From: 73-13 sp035555435
GTDB taxonomy: Bacteria; Actinomycetota; Actinomycetes; Actinomycetales; Microbacteriaceae
DNA: 41,079 nucleotides
Direction: 5' to 3'
Assembly (NCBI GenBank): GCA_035555435.1
Contig: DATMGN010000064.1
Coordinates: 1-41,079 of the forward strand
In this document: in pieces, positions 1 to 8,181 of the stretch
Position numbering within the stretch: the stretch's first letter is position 1
Layout: every line of letters begins with the position of its first letter
Program-made: the position numbers and the translations under genes
Notes under the pieces: generated by a model
The model's database searches: none
The model's input: only the letters and a program-made list of their open reading frames with translations
Told to the model about the DNA's origin: nothing

Positions 1-873
1 GTCGCGGTGGACTCGATCTCGTTCGATGTCGCTCCGGGGGAGGCCTTCGGGCTGCTCGGACCCAACGGCGCGGGGAAGTCGACGACGATGCGGATGCTCG
101 GCGCGGTCGCCACGCGCTCCGCCGGGGAGCTGCGGATCCTCGGGCTGGATCCCGACCGGCACGGCCCCGAGATCCGGGCGCAGCTCGGCGTCGTCCCCCA
201 GCAGGACAATCTCGACACCGAGCTCAACGCGAGGGAGAACCTCATCGTCTACGGCCGTTACTTCGGCCTGTCGCATGCGACCGTGGCGCGCCGGGCGGAC
301 GAGCTCCTCGTCTTCGCGCAGCTCCAGGACAAGGCGAGGTCCGCGGTCGACGATCTCTCGGGCGGCATGAAGCGCCGACTGACGATCGCCCGCGCGCTCA
401 TCAACGATCCGCGCATCCTGCTCCTCGACGAGCCGACGACGGGTCTGGATCCGCAGGCGCGGCACATCCTGTGGGACCGGCTGTTCCGCCTCAAGGAGCA
501 GGGCACGACGCTCGTCCTCACGACGCACTACATGGACGAGGCCGAGCAGCTGTGCGATCGCCTCATCGTCGTCGACCAGGGCCGGATCATGGCCGAGGGC
601 TCGCCCGCTTCGCTCATTCGGCAGCATTCGACGCGGGAGGTGCTCGAGGTGCGGTTCGGCTCCGAGCGCAATGCCGAGGTCGCGGCGAGGCTCGCCGACC
701 TGGGGGAGCGGGTCGAGGCGCTGCCGGACCGGGTGCTCATCTATGCGGACGATGCCGAGCGGGTGCTCGAGGAGGTCACGCGCCGCGGGCACGAGCCGGT
801 CACGTCGCTCGTGCGCCGATCGTCGCTCGAGGACGTCTTCCTGCGGCTCACGGGACGGTCGCTCATCGAATGA
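1..873 (+). CDS. ABC-2 exporter ATP-binding protein (5' partial)
   Basis: This is the nucleotide-binding subunit of an ABC exporter and hydrolyses ATP on the cytoplasmic side of the membrane. The frame is open from base 1 (V-A-V-D-S-I-S-F), so the true start is upstream and roughly 15-25 residues are missing. Visible motifs are Walker A GPNGAGKST, Q-loop VVPQQDNL, signature LSGGMKRRL, Walker B ILLLDEPTTGLD and the H-loop TTHYMDEAEQL, followed by a C-terminal extension typical of the DrrA/NodI/CcmA-like group. The stop overlaps the next start (ATGA), so it forms an operon with the two following permeases. The permease type suggests export of a lipid, glycolipid or drug. The substrate cannot be read from sequence. 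The family call is firm. Confidence 0.93.
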   Translation, partial: VAVDSISFDVAPGEAFGLLGPNGAGKSTTMRMLGAVATRSAGELRILGLDPDRHGPEIRAQLGVVPQQDNLDTELNARENLIVYGRYFGLSHATVARRADELLVFAQLQDKARSAVDDLSGGMKRRLTIARALINDPRILLLDEPTTGLDPQARHILWDRLFRLKEQGTTLVLTTHYMDEAEQLCDRLIVVDQGRIMAEGSPASLIRQHSTREVLEVRFGSERNAEVAARLADLGERVEALPDRVLIYADDAERVLEEVTRRGHEPVTSLVRRSSLEDVFLRLTGRSLIE

Positions 874-1733
874 GCGGACACGGCAGCAGGTCCCTGAGCG
901 GCGAGTCCCTGAGCGAGCGCAGCGAGTCGATGGGCGCTGCGACCCGCGCCAGGCGCTTCGGCACCTGGTACGTCTTCGAGCACCTGCTGCGCGAGGCCCG
1001 CTCGTACGGCGTCGTGACGATCGCGCAGGCGATCGGCACGCCGCTCATCGGCTGGCTGGCGTTCGGCATCGGCGTCGGCGCGCTCGTGCAGGCGGGCACG
1101 GGCGGTGCGGGGGTCGAGGGCGTGCCCTACCTCGCGTTCGTCTTCCCCGCGCTCATGTGCGGGCTCGCGCTCCAGGTCTGGGCCGAGGACGCGATGTTCG
1201 GCACGATGCTCGGCATCAAGTGGCGCCGGACCTTCGTCGCGATGCGCGCCGCGCCGATCGAGGTCCACCAGATCGTCGGCGGTGTCGTCGGCTCGATCGC
1301 GTTGCGCGCCGCCGTCACCGCGATCCTCTACGCCGTGGTCGCCGCGATCGCCGGCGCGTTCTCGTCACCGTGGGCGTGGGCGTCGGTGCTCGCGGCGCTC
1401 GCGGGCGCGGCGGCGTTCGGCATGCCGCTCATGGCGTTCTCCGCCCGGATGCGCCGCGATGTGGGGCAGTTCGCGCTCATCGGGCGCTTCGTCATCGTGC
1501 CGCTGACGCTCTTCAGCGGCACCATGTTCCCGCTCGCGACGCTCCCGGTTTGGCTGCAGTGGATCGGCTGGGTCAGCCCGCTGTGGCACGCCTCCCAACT
1601 CGCCCGCGCCGCTGCCTACGGTCCCAGCGAGCCGCTCTGGCTCATCGCGGTGCACATCCTCGTGCTGCTGGGGCTCATCGTGCTCGGCTGGTGGCTCACG
1701 GTGCGGGCGTTGCGTCGAAGGCTGGAGCAGTGA
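870..1733 (+). CDS. ABC-2 type permease, first subunit
   Basis: This is an integral membrane subunit of the ABC-2 transporter, about 287 residues from the ATG that overlaps the ATPase stop. Hydrophobic segments run through the protein (for example around ITIAQAIGTPLIGWLAFGIG and PLTLFSGTMFPLATLPVWLQ), with the ABC2_membrane-type LFSGTMFPL segment before the last helix. Residues 9-20 (S/E/R-rich) are encoded by a GAGCGCAGCGAGTCGA dispersed repeat, so the native start may be the in-frame ATG at 930, which begins M-G-A-A-T-R-A-R-R. A GTGA overlap links it to the second permease. The two permeases are only distantly alike, suggesting a heterodimeric channel. Confidence 0.85.
   Translation: MSGHGSRSLSGESLSERSESMGAATRARRFGTWYVFEHLLREARSYGVVTIAQAIGTPLIGWLAFGIGVGALVQAGTGGAGVEGVPYLAFVFPALMCGLALQVWAEDAMFGTMLGIKWRRTFVAMRAAPIEVHQIVGGVVGSIALRAAVTAILYAVVAAIAGAFSSPWAWASVLAALAGAAAFGMPLMAFSARMRRDVGQFALIGRFVIVPLTLFSGTMFPLATLPVWLQWIGWVSPLWHASQLARAAAYGPSEPLWLIAVHILVLLGLIVLGWWLTVRALRRRLEQ
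909..930 (+). repeat. Dispersed GAGCGCAGCGAGTCGA repeat, copy 1
   Basis: This 22 bp unit contains GAGCGCAGCGAGTCGA and matches 19298-19319 with one difference. A partial third copy (TCCCTGAGCGGCGAG) lies just upstream at about 890-905. It sits in the 5' end of the first permease frame. GC-rich units with a GCGCAGCGAG core are, to my knowledge, common between genes in Microbacteriaceae. Confidence 0.7.
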
Positions 1734-2548
1734 GCGCCGCGCGCAGCCTCGCCGCCGGTCGCCGCCCGCGATCGGCGATCTCCTCGGGGAACGCGGCCGC
1801 GGTCTTCCGCCGCAACCTCGTCGGCGCCCGCAGCACGAACCTGTGGGTCATGGTCTCGGGCTTCTTCGAGCCGGTCTTCTACCTGGTCGCGCTCGGCGCG
1901 GGACTCGGCGGTCTCATCGGCGCCGTCGAGCTCGCGAGCGGCCGCGAGGTGCCGTATGCCGCGTTCATCGCGCCCGGCCTCCTCGCCGTCTCGGCGATGA
2001 ACGGCGCGATCGCCGACTCGACGTGGAACGTCTTCTTCAAGATGCACTTCATGAAGACGTACGACGCGATGCTCGCCACGAGTCTCGGCCCGCTCGACGT
2101 CGCCCTCGGGGAGATCGGCTGGGCGCTGTTCCGCGGCGCCATCTACGCCTCCGGGTTCCTCATCGTCATGCAGTGCTTCGGGCTCAACCATGCCTGGAGT
2201 GCGCTGCTCGCCATCCCGGCCGCGGTGCTCGTCGCCTTCGGCTTCGCGGCCGTCGGCATGGGCATCACCTCGTATCTGCGCACGTTCCAGCAGATGGACT
2301 GGATCGCGTTCGTCATCCTGCCGATGTTCATGCTCTCCGGCACGTTCTTCCCCGTCGAGCAGTATGCGGAGCCCGTGCAGTGGATCATCAAGGCGCTGCC
2401 GCTGTGGCACGGGACGGAGCTCATCCGGGGTCTGACGCTCGGCGCGCTCGACTGGGGGATGCTCGTGCATGTCGGCTACTTCGCCGTCATGATCGTGCTC
2501 GGCGTCGCGTTCACGACGCGGCGGCTGCGCCGGATGTTCCTCACCTGA
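1730..2548 (+). CDS. ABC-2 type permease, second subunit (NodJ-like)
   Basis: This is the second membrane subunit of the exporter, 272 residues from a GTG that overlaps the previous stop (GTGA). After a basic N-terminus (residues 1-35) it shows about six hydrophobic segments. The stretch FFEPVFYLVALGAGLGGLIG and the later MLSGTFFPVEQ are characteristic of the lipo-oligosaccharide/NodJ-type ABC-2 permease group. The family is known for export of glycolipids and drugs. A role in envelope glycan export here is inference. It ends 24 bp from the convergent ribH gene. Confidence 0.88.
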   Translation: MSAARSLAAGRRPRSAISSGNAAAVFRRNLVGARSTNLWVMVSGFFEPVFYLVALGAGLGGLIGAVELASGREVPYAAFIAPGLLAVSAMNGAIADSTWNVFFKMHFMKTYDAMLATSLGPLDVALGEIGWALFRGAIYASGFLIVMQCFGLNHAWSALLAIPAAVLVAFGFAAVGMGITSYLRTFQQMDWIAFVILPMFMLSGTFFPVEQYAEPVQWIIKALPLWHGTELIRGLTLGALDWGMLVHVGYFAVMIVLGVAFTTRRLRRMFLT

Positions 2549-2564
2549 GCCCGGCGAGCGGGCT
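2548..2564. terminator. Short hairpin between convergent genes
   Basis: The inverted repeat AGCCCG/CGGGCT with loop GCGAG starts at the last base of the permease stop codon and lies between the convergent permease and ribH. There is no T-tract, so bidirectional termination is only a possibility. Confidence 0.35.
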
Positions 2565-2572
2565 GGGTGTCG

Positions 2573-3046
2573 CTACGCCCGGATCTCGCGCAGCGCGATC
2601 GCCGTCTCCAGGGCCGCGTGCGCGGCCTCGGCGCCCTTGTCCTCCTTCGAGCTCGGCAGTCCGGCCCGGTCGAGCCCCTGCTGCTCGTCGTCGAGCGTCA
2701 GCACGCCGAAGCCGACCGGCTTGCCGGTGTCGAGCGCGACGCGGGTGAGGCCGCTCGTCGCGGCGTCCGAGACGAAGTCGAAGTGCGGGGTGCCGCCGCG
2801 CACGATGACGCCGAGCGCGACCGCGGCGTCGGCACCCGCATCGAGCACGGCCTTCGTCACGAGCGGCAGCTCGAAGGCGCCCGCGACCCGCACGAGCTCG
2901 TGCTCGGCGCCGGCGGCGTCGAGCACGCGCCGCGCCCCCGCGATGAGTCCGTCGGTGATCGCCTCGTGCCAGCGTCCCGCGACGATGACGATTCGGAAGC
3001 CGCTGCCCTCGAGTGCCGTCTCGGCTCCGCGCCCTGCGCCGCTCAT
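2573..3046 (-). CDS. ribH: 6,7-dimethyl-8-ribityllumazine synthase
   Basis: It condenses 5-amino-6-ribitylaminouracil with 3,4-dihydroxy-2-butanone 4-phosphate to give lumazine, the penultimate step of riboflavin synthesis. The protein is 157 residues, normal for the family. Visible motifs are GRWHEAITDGL, AGAFELPLV and GVIVRGGTPHFDFV, which carries the catalytic histidine. The ATG overlaps the ribBA stop (ATGA), making it the last gene of the rib operon. FMN riboswitch control is inferred from operon structure. Confidence 0.97.
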   Translation of the reverse strand: MSGAGRGAETALEGSGFRIVIVAGRWHEAITDGLIAGARRVLDAAGAEHELVRVAGAFELPLVTKAVLDAGADAAVALGVIVRGGTPHFDFVSDAATSGLTRVALDTGKPVGFGVLTLDDEQQGLDRAGLPSSKEDKGAEAAHAALETAIALREIRA

Positions 3047-4317
3047 GCCTGTCCCTTTCCGTGCCCCCGACTCGTCCCGAGTCGTGCCAGTTCGTCGTCG
3101 CTCGGCAGCAGGTGGCCCATGCGGTCGCGCTTGACGCCGAGGTAGTCGCGGTTCTGCTCGCTGATGCCGACGACCATCGGGACGGTCTCGGCGATCTCGA
3201 CGCCGTGCTCGGCGAGCTGCGCGACCTTCTCCGGGTTGTTCGTCATGAGGCGCACGTTCGTCGCGCCGAGGTCGGCGAGGATCGCCGCGGCGCCGCCGAA
3301 CTCGCGCCGGTCCGGCGGCAGGCCGAGCGCGACGTTCGCTTCGACGGTGTCGAGCCCGTCCTCCTGGAGCCGGTAGGCGCGGAGCTTGTCGACGAGACCG
3401 ATGCCGCGGCCCTCGTGCCCGCGCAGGTAGACGACGACGCCGCCCTCGGCCGAGATCGCCTCGAGGGCGGCGTCGAGCTGCGGCCCGCACTCGCACTTGA
3501 GCGAGCCGAACGCCTCGCCCGTCAGGCACTCGGAGTGCACTCGCACGAGCGGCGTGTCGGGGATGGGGTCGGCGATGAGCGCGATGTGGTCGTGTCCGGT
3601 CTCGGCGTCGCGGTAGGCGCGCACCCGCAGCGTGCCGTGCTCGCTCGGCATGTTCGCCTCGGCGCGCAGCGACACCCGAGGGCGCGGTACGGGTGCTTCG
3701 TCGCTCGCCGGCTGTCCGCTGAGGTACACGATGAGGTCGGCGATCGTGACGACCGGCAGGTCGCGCTCCTCGCCGAGCTGCAGGATCTCCGGCAGCCGCA
3801 TCATCGAGCCGTCGTCGGTCACGAGCTCGCCGATCGCGCCGACGGGCGGCAGCCCCGCGAGCCGCATCAGGTCGACCGCGGCCTCGGTGTGGCCGGCGCG
3901 CTCGCGCACGCCGCCGTCGACGGCGCGCAGCGGCAGGATGTGCCCGGGGCGGATGAGGTCCTCGGGCTCGGAGGCGGGGTCGGCGAGGACGTTGAGCGTG
4001 CGCGCGCGGTCGGCCGCGCTGATGCCGGTCGTGACGCCGGCGGCGGCGTCGACCGAGATCGTGTACGCGGTCGAGCGCGGGTCCTGGTTGACGGCGACCA
4101 TGGGGGGCAGCGCGAGCCGGTCGGCGAGGTCTCGTGGCATCGGCGCGCACAGGTATCCGGAGGTCACCCGGACCATCCAGGCGAGCGTCTCGGGGGTCGC
4201 GAGCGCGGCGGAGATGATCACGTCGCCTTCGTTTTCGCGGTCGGCGTCGTCGACGACGAGGACGGGCTTGCCGGCCCGCAGTGCGTCGAGCGCCTCCGGA
4301 ATCGTCGCAAGGTTCAT
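3043..4317 (-). CDS. ribBA: Bifunctional DHBP synthase / GTP cyclohydrolase II
   Basis: This 424-residue fusion supplies both precursors of the riboflavin pathway. The N-terminal half is 3,4-dihydroxy-2-butanone 4-phosphate synthase (DDADRENEGDVI acid motif near residues 24-35, GHTEAAVDL). The C-terminal half is GTP cyclohydrolase II, with zinc ligands in SECLTGEAFGSLKCECGPQ and the catalytic segment GHEGRGIGLVDKLRAY. Both domains look intact. I chose the start M-N-L-A-T-I because it overlaps the ribE stop and is preceded by AGGAGG. The open frame runs further upstream, but that part only shadows ribE. Confidence 0.97.
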   Translation of the reverse strand: MNLATIPEALDALRAGKPVLVVDDADRENEGDVIISAALATPETLAWMVRVTSGYLCAPMPRDLADRLALPPMVAVNQDPRSTAYTISVDAAAGVTTGISAADRARTLNVLADPASEPEDLIRPGHILPLRAVDGGVRERAGHTEAAVDLMRLAGLPPVGAIGELVTDDGSMMRLPEILQLGEERDLPVVTIADLIVYLSGQPASDEAPVPRPRVSLRAEANMPSEHGTLRVRAYRDAETGHDHIALIADPIPDTPLVRVHSECLTGEAFGSLKCECGPQLDAALEAISAEGGVVVYLRGHEGRGIGLVDKLRAYRLQEDGLDTVEANVALGLPPDRREFGGAAAILADLGATNVRLMTNNPEKVAQLAEHGVEIAETVPMVVGISEQNRDYLGVKRDRMGHLLPSDDELARLGTSRGHGKGQA

Positions 4318-4916
4318 CGCGTTACCTCCTGGAATCGGATCAGGCGCGCGATGTGCCGCGCGAGGATGTCGGTCTCGATGTTGACGCGGTCGCCGACGGC
4401 GAGGGCGCCGAGCGTCGTCGCCTCGAGCGTCTCGGGGATGAGCGACACCTCGAACCAGTCGGTGCCGGCGTCGCTCACGGTGAGGCTCACGCCGTCGACC
4501 GTGATGGAGCCCTTCTTCGTCACGAGCGGCGCGTGCTCGGGGTCGAGCGCGAACCGGATGACCCGCCACGCGTCGCCCGGCCGCACGTCGAGGACCTCGC
4601 TCGTGCCGTCGACGTGCCCCTGGACGATGTGGCCGCCGAGCCGGTCGTCGGCGCGCAGCGCCCGCTCGACGTTGACCCGGGTGCCGGGGGACTTCGCCCC
4701 GATCGTCGTGACGTCGACGGTCTCGCGCATGACGTCGGCGGCGAACCAGTCCGACCCCCAGCCGACGACGGTGAGGCAGACGCCGCTCACGGCGATCGAC
4801 GCCCCGTGCTGCGCATCCTCGACCGCGAGCGGCGCCCGCACGGTCAGTCGCGTGCCGTCGCCGCTCGCCTCGACCGCGACGATCTCCCCGATCTCCTCCA
4901 CGAGTCCCGTGAACAC
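4314..4916 (-). CDS. ribE: Riboflavin synthase alpha chain
   Basis: It dismutates two lumazines into riboflavin plus the pyrimidine substrate of RibH. The 200-residue protein shows the tandem lumazine-binding repeat: MFTGLVEEIG opens repeat 1 and HIVQGHVDGT marks the start of repeat 2, with related ISVSGVCLTV and ITVDGVSLTV strands. The start is GTG, 1 nt after the ribD stop, with an AAGGGG ribosome-binding site. Some nomenclatures call this gene ribC. Confidence 0.96.
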   Translation of the reverse strand: MFTGLVEEIGEIVAVEASGDGTRLTVRAPLAVEDAQHGASIAVSGVCLTVVGWGSDWFAADVMRETVDVTTIGAKSPGTRVNVERALRADDRLGGHIVQGHVDGTSEVLDVRPGDAWRVIRFALDPEHAPLVTKKGSITVDGVSLTVSDAGTDWFEVSLIPETLEATTLGALAVGDRVNIETDILARHIARLIRFQEVTR

Positions 4917-4917
4917 C

Positions 4918-6015
4918 TCAGCGTCCCCTTCCGTTTTCCGGTGCAGTGCGCCCTGCGCGCGCGTATTGCACGCGTGCCCCGTCCCGCTCGTGAGATGCGG
5001 TGGGCCGCAGGGTCAGGGCGAGGTCGGCGCCGAGTCGGCGCACGTCCCGCAGTCCCAGCTCGGCGGCCTCGGCGATGGATCCGATGCCGAGGTCGCCGAT
5101 CGCGGTGTGTGGCCCGCCGAGCAGCTTGGGCGCGAGGTAGACGGCGAGCTCGTCGGCGAGCCCGGCGCGCAGGATCGCGCTCGTCAGCGTCGGTCCGGCC
5201 TCGACGAGCACACGGGCGACCCCGCGCTCCCAGAGCTCCGCCAGCACGTCCTCGGGCGCGCGGTCGCGCGCCTCGATGAGGCCGGCGGGGTGCCGGCGCA
5301 GCTGAGCGTCGTCGGGCACGGCCCGCGAGCCGAGGACGACGGGGATGGGCTGCCGGGGGAGCAGAACGCCGTCCGCCCCCCGCGCGGTCAGCGCCGGGTC
5401 GTCGCCGAGGACGGTCCCGGTGCCGGTGACGATGGCGTCGGACTCGGCCCGCAGTCGGTGCCCGTCGGCGCGCGCTGCGGCGCCGGTGATCCACTGGCTG
5501 GAGCCGTCGGCTGCGGCAGCGCGCCCGTCGAGCGTCGCGGCCCACTTGACGGTGACCCACGGTCGCGCCCGTCGCTTGGCGACGAGCCAGGGCTCGATGA
5601 ACGCGCGCGCCTCTTCGCCGAGCACCCCCTCGATGACCTCGACGCCGGCGGCGCGCAGCCGGTCGGCGCCGCCGCCCGACTCGTGCCCGGGGTCCTCGAC
5701 GGCGTAGGCGACGCGCCGGATGCCGGCCGCGAGCAGCGCCTCGGCGCACGGGCCGGTGCGGCCCGAGTGGTTGCAGGGCTCGAGCGTCACGACCGCGGTG
5801 TGGGCGGTGCCCGCGGGGACGCGCGAGAGCGCGTCGACCTCCGCGTGCGGGGTGCCGGCGCCGTGGTGCCAGCCTTCGGCGACGACGTCGTCGCGGTCAT
5901 CGAGGATGACGCAGCCGACGCGCGGGTTGCCGCCGCTCAGGGGGCCGCGTGCCGCGAGCTCGAGGGCGCGCCGCATCGCGGTCTCGATGACCGTGAATCC
6001 GGCGTCAACCGACAT
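4918..6015 (-). CDS. ribD: Bifunctional riboflavin deaminase/reductase
   Basis: It carries out the second (deamination) and third (ribosyl reduction) steps of the pathway. The protein is 365 residues. The N-terminal cytidine-deaminase-like domain has the zinc motif H57-A-E and P-C81-N-H...C90. The C-terminal RibD reductase domain contains VTVKWAATLDGRAA and VLVEAGPTL. An open frame extends 18 codons further upstream, but those codons lie inside the riboswitch. The start M-S-V-D-A-G is preceded by GGGAGG at a good distance. It is the first gene of the rib operon. Confidence 0.96.
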   Translation of the reverse strand: MSVDAGFTVIETAMRRALELAARGPLSGGNPRVGCVILDDRDDVVAEGWHHGAGTPHAEVDALSRVPAGTAHTAVVTLEPCNHSGRTGPCAEALLAAGIRRVAYAVEDPGHESGGGADRLRAAGVEVIEGVLGEEARAFIEPWLVAKRRARPWVTVKWAATLDGRAAAADGSSQWITGAAARADGHRLRAESDAIVTGTGTVLGDDPALTARGADGVLLPRQPIPVVLGSRAVPDDAQLRRHPAGLIEARDRAPEDVLAELWERGVARVLVEAGPTLTSAILRAGLADELAVYLAPKLLGGPHTAIGDLGIGSIAEAAELGLRDVRRLGADLALTLRPTASHERDGARVQYARAGRTAPENGRGR

Positions 6016-6027
6016 CGTTCGCCTCCC

Positions 6028-6160
6028 ATGCGCCTCCCTTCCGGACTCCCGTGGATTCACCACGGTCACCGTCGGTCCCGGAATTCCACCGGATCGGGCC
6101 CTCGGAGAGGGCTTCGCGGACTGTCACCGCCGGTTCGGAATTTCACCGACCCCGGAGCAT
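6028..6160 (-). ncRNA. FMN riboswitch (RFN element)
   Basis: Read on the minus strand, this leader matches the RFN consensus: GGTCGGTGAAATTCCGAACC, then GGCGGTGACAGTCCGCGAAG, a variable arm CCCTCTCCGAGGG, then GGTGGAATTCCGGGACCGAC, GGTGACCGTGG and GGAGTCCGGAAGGGAGG. The outer P1 stem can form between ATGCTCC (6154-6160) and GGAGGCGCAT (6028-6037). It binds FMN in this family and represses riboflavin genes. Only 12 nt separate the end of P1 from the ribD ATG and no terminator hairpin fits, so control of translation initiation is likely. Confidence 0.96.
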
Positions 6161-6171
6161 GTTGCTCGACG

Positions 6172-6177
6172 ATTCTA
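6172..6177 (-). promoter_or_regulatory. -10 hexamer TAGAAT for the rib operon
   Basis: TAGAAT on the minus strand lies about 12 nt upstream of the riboswitch 5' end and 40 nt after the trpS stop. No clear -35 is visible. Confidence 0.55.
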
Positions 6178-6216
6178 ACCCCGCTGCGGGAGCGCTATTC
6201 CCGGCATCAGGCAGTC

Positions 6217-7221
6217 CTACCTCCGGCGCAGGAAGCCGATCCGGTCGTAGACGCGCGCGAGCGTCGCGTCGGCGATCTCGGCCGCGCGGTCCGCGTTCGC
6301 CGCGAGCACGCGGTCGAGCTCGGCGGGGTCGTCGAGGAGCTCGAGGGTGCGTGCCCGGATCGGGCCGAAGGTCTCGGCGACGACCTCGGCGAGGCCCGTC
6401 TTGAAGTCGCCGTAGCCGCGCCCCGCGTACTCCGCTTCGATCTCGGTGATCGCCCGGCCGGAGAGCGAGGAGTAGATCGTGAGCAGGTTGGAGACGCCCG
6501 GCTTGTCCTTCGGTGCGTAGCGGACGGCGCCCTCGGAGTCGGTCGTCGCGCTCTTGATCTTCTTCGCCGAGACGTTCGGCTCGTCGAGGAGCCAGACGAC
6601 GCCCTTCTCGGAGGAAGCCGACTTCGACATCTTGCTGGTCGGCTCCTGGAGGTCGTAGATGCGCGCCGACTCGCCGCGGATCTGCGCCTTGGGGATGACG
6701 AAGGTGTCGCCGAAGCGGGAGTTGAACCGCATCCCGAGGTCCCGGGTGAGCTCGACGTGCTGCTGCTGGTCGTCACCGACCGGCACGACCTGGGTGTCGT
6801 AGAGCAGGATGTCGGCGGCCATCAGGATGGGGTAGGTGAACAGCCCCACGCTCGTCTTGTCGGTGCCCTGTCGGGCCGACTTGTCCTTGAACTGGGTCAT
6901 CCGGCTCGCCTCGCCGAAGCCGGTGATGGTGTTGAGCACCCATGCGAGCTCGGGGTGCGCGGCGACGTGGGACTGGACGAAGAGGATCGACTTGGCGGGG
7001 TCGATTCCGGCGGCGATGTACTGCGCGGCGGTGCGGCGGGTGGCCTGACGCAGCTGCTCCGGGTCCTGCTCGACGGTGATCGCGTGGAGGTCGACGACGC
7101 AGAACACGGCGTCGTGGGTCTCCTGGAGCTCGCGCCACTGCAGCAGCGCCCCGATGTAGTTGCCGATCTGGAGGGAGTCGGCGGATGGCTGCATGCCGGA
7201 GAACAGTCGGGGCTTGGTCAC
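6217..7221 (-). CDS. trpS: Tryptophanyl-tRNA synthetase
   Basis: This class Ic aminoacyl-tRNA synthetase charges tRNA-Trp. It is 334 residues, the usual bacterial length. The ATP-binding signature appears as PSADSLQIGNYIGAL near residues 12-26 (QIGN in place of HIGH), VDLHAIT follows, and the KMSKS loop is intact at 197-201. The start is GTG. AAGAAT with a 6 nt spacing to it loosely fits the leaderless promoter pattern seen elsewhere in the window. The gene is followed by the rib leader on the same strand. Confidence 0.97.
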   Translation of the reverse strand: MTKPRLFSGMQPSADSLQIGNYIGALLQWRELQETHDAVFCVVDLHAITVEQDPEQLRQATRRTAAQYIAAGIDPAKSILFVQSHVAAHPELAWVLNTITGFGEASRMTQFKDKSARQGTDKTSVGLFTYPILMAADILLYDTQVVPVGDDQQQHVELTRDLGMRFNSRFGDTFVIPKAQIRGESARIYDLQEPTSKMSKSASSEKGVVWLLDEPNVSAKKIKSATTDSEGAVRYAPKDKPGVSNLLTIYSSLSGRAITEIEAEYAGRGYGDFKTGLAEVVAETFGPIRARTLELLDDPAELDRVLAANADRAAEIADATLARVYDRIGFLRRR

Positions 7222-7305
7222 CGGCCCATTCTTTCAGGTGGTGTCGTTGGGGTCGGCCCGCCGCCGGCCCGAACCTGCGCTCCGCCGCGATCGCGTCGAG
7301 CGCGC

Positions 7306-8169
7306 TCAGACGTCGTAGTCGACGATCACCGGCGCGTGGTCGGACCAGCGCGCCTCGTACGACGGGTAGCGATCCACGCGGTAGTCCTTGACCCGCGCCG
7401 CGAGCGCGGGCGTCGCGATCTGGTAGTCGATGCGCCAGCCGACGTCGTTGACGAAGGCCTGCCCGCGATTCGACCACCACGTGTAGGGGCCGTCGACCTC
7501 GCCGGCCCACGTCCGCCCCACGTCGACCCATCCCAGGCCCGGCGCGACCGTGCCGTCCGGCCCTTCGATGGGCTCGCCCTCGGCGCCGAAGAAGCGGGCG
7601 AAGTAGGCGCGCTCCTGCGGCAGGAACCCGGCGTTCTTCTGATTGCCCCGCCAGTTCTTGATGTCGAACGGCGTCGTGCCGACGTTGAGGTCGCCGAGCA
7701 CGACCGCGAGCTCCGAGTGCGCGGCGATCTCCGGCAGGCGCTTCGTCATGGCGTCGAGGAACTTGTACTTCTCGACCTGCTTGGGGGTGTCGACCTCGCC
7801 CGAGTGGACATACGTCGAGACGACCGTGACGATCCGGTCGCCGATCTTGAAGTCGGCCTCGAGCCAGCGACCGGCGCTGTCGAAATCGTCGTCGCCGAGC
7901 GCGACGCGATGGATCTCCGGCTCGCGCGGCCCGCCGTCGTCCCGGCTCGCGAGCGCGACGCCCGCACGACCCTTCGCCGTCGCGGCGTCGTGGATGACGT
8001 GCCAGCCGTCCCCGAGGAGCCGTACGACGTCGTCGGTCTCCGCGCGCACCTCCTGGATCGCCAGGATGTCGATGCCCTGGTGCTCGAGCCAGTCGCCCAT
8101 GCCCTTGCGATAGGCGGCACGGATGCCGTTCGTGTTGATGGTGGCGATCCGCAGCGGCTTGTTCGTCAC
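7306..8169 (-). CDS. xthA: Exodeoxyribonuclease III
   Basis: This member of the endonuclease/exonuclease/phosphatase family acts as AP endonuclease and 3'-5' exonuclease in base-excision repair. The 287-residue protein shows the opening strand TINTNGIRAA, the metal ligand in AIQEVRAE, the GDLNVG catalytic motif, RIDYQIAT and the C-terminal SDHAPV. Start GTG is 6 nt downstream of TAGCAT, which overlaps the stop of the upstream gene, so a leaderless transcript is likely. Confidence 0.95.
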   Translation of the reverse strand: MTNKPLRIATINTNGIRAAYRKGMGDWLEHQGIDILAIQEVRAETDDVVRLLGDGWHVIHDAATAKGRAGVALASRDDGGPREPEIHRVALGDDDFDSAGRWLEADFKIGDRIVTVVSTYVHSGEVDTPKQVEKYKFLDAMTKRLPEIAAHSELAVVLGDLNVGTTPFDIKNWRGNQKNAGFLPQERAYFARFFGAEGEPIEGPDGTVAPGLGWVDVGRTWAGEVDGPYTWWSNRGQAFVNDVGWRIDYQIATPALAARVKDYRVDRYPSYEARWSDHAPVIVDYDV

Positions 8170-8175
8170 GCTCCG

Positions 8176-8181
8176 ATGCTA
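8176..8181 (-). promoter_or_regulatory. -10 hexamer TAGCAT, leaderless type (xthA)
   Basis: TAGCAT lies 6 nt before the xthA GTG and overlaps the TAG stop of the upstream YihY gene. No Shine-Dalgarno sequence is present. Confidence 0.6.

Noticed and set aside
6013..6032. Short upstream ATG inside the riboswitch (at 6030) as a leader peptide.
   Set aside because: It is out of frame with ribD, lies in the P1 strand, and has no independent support.
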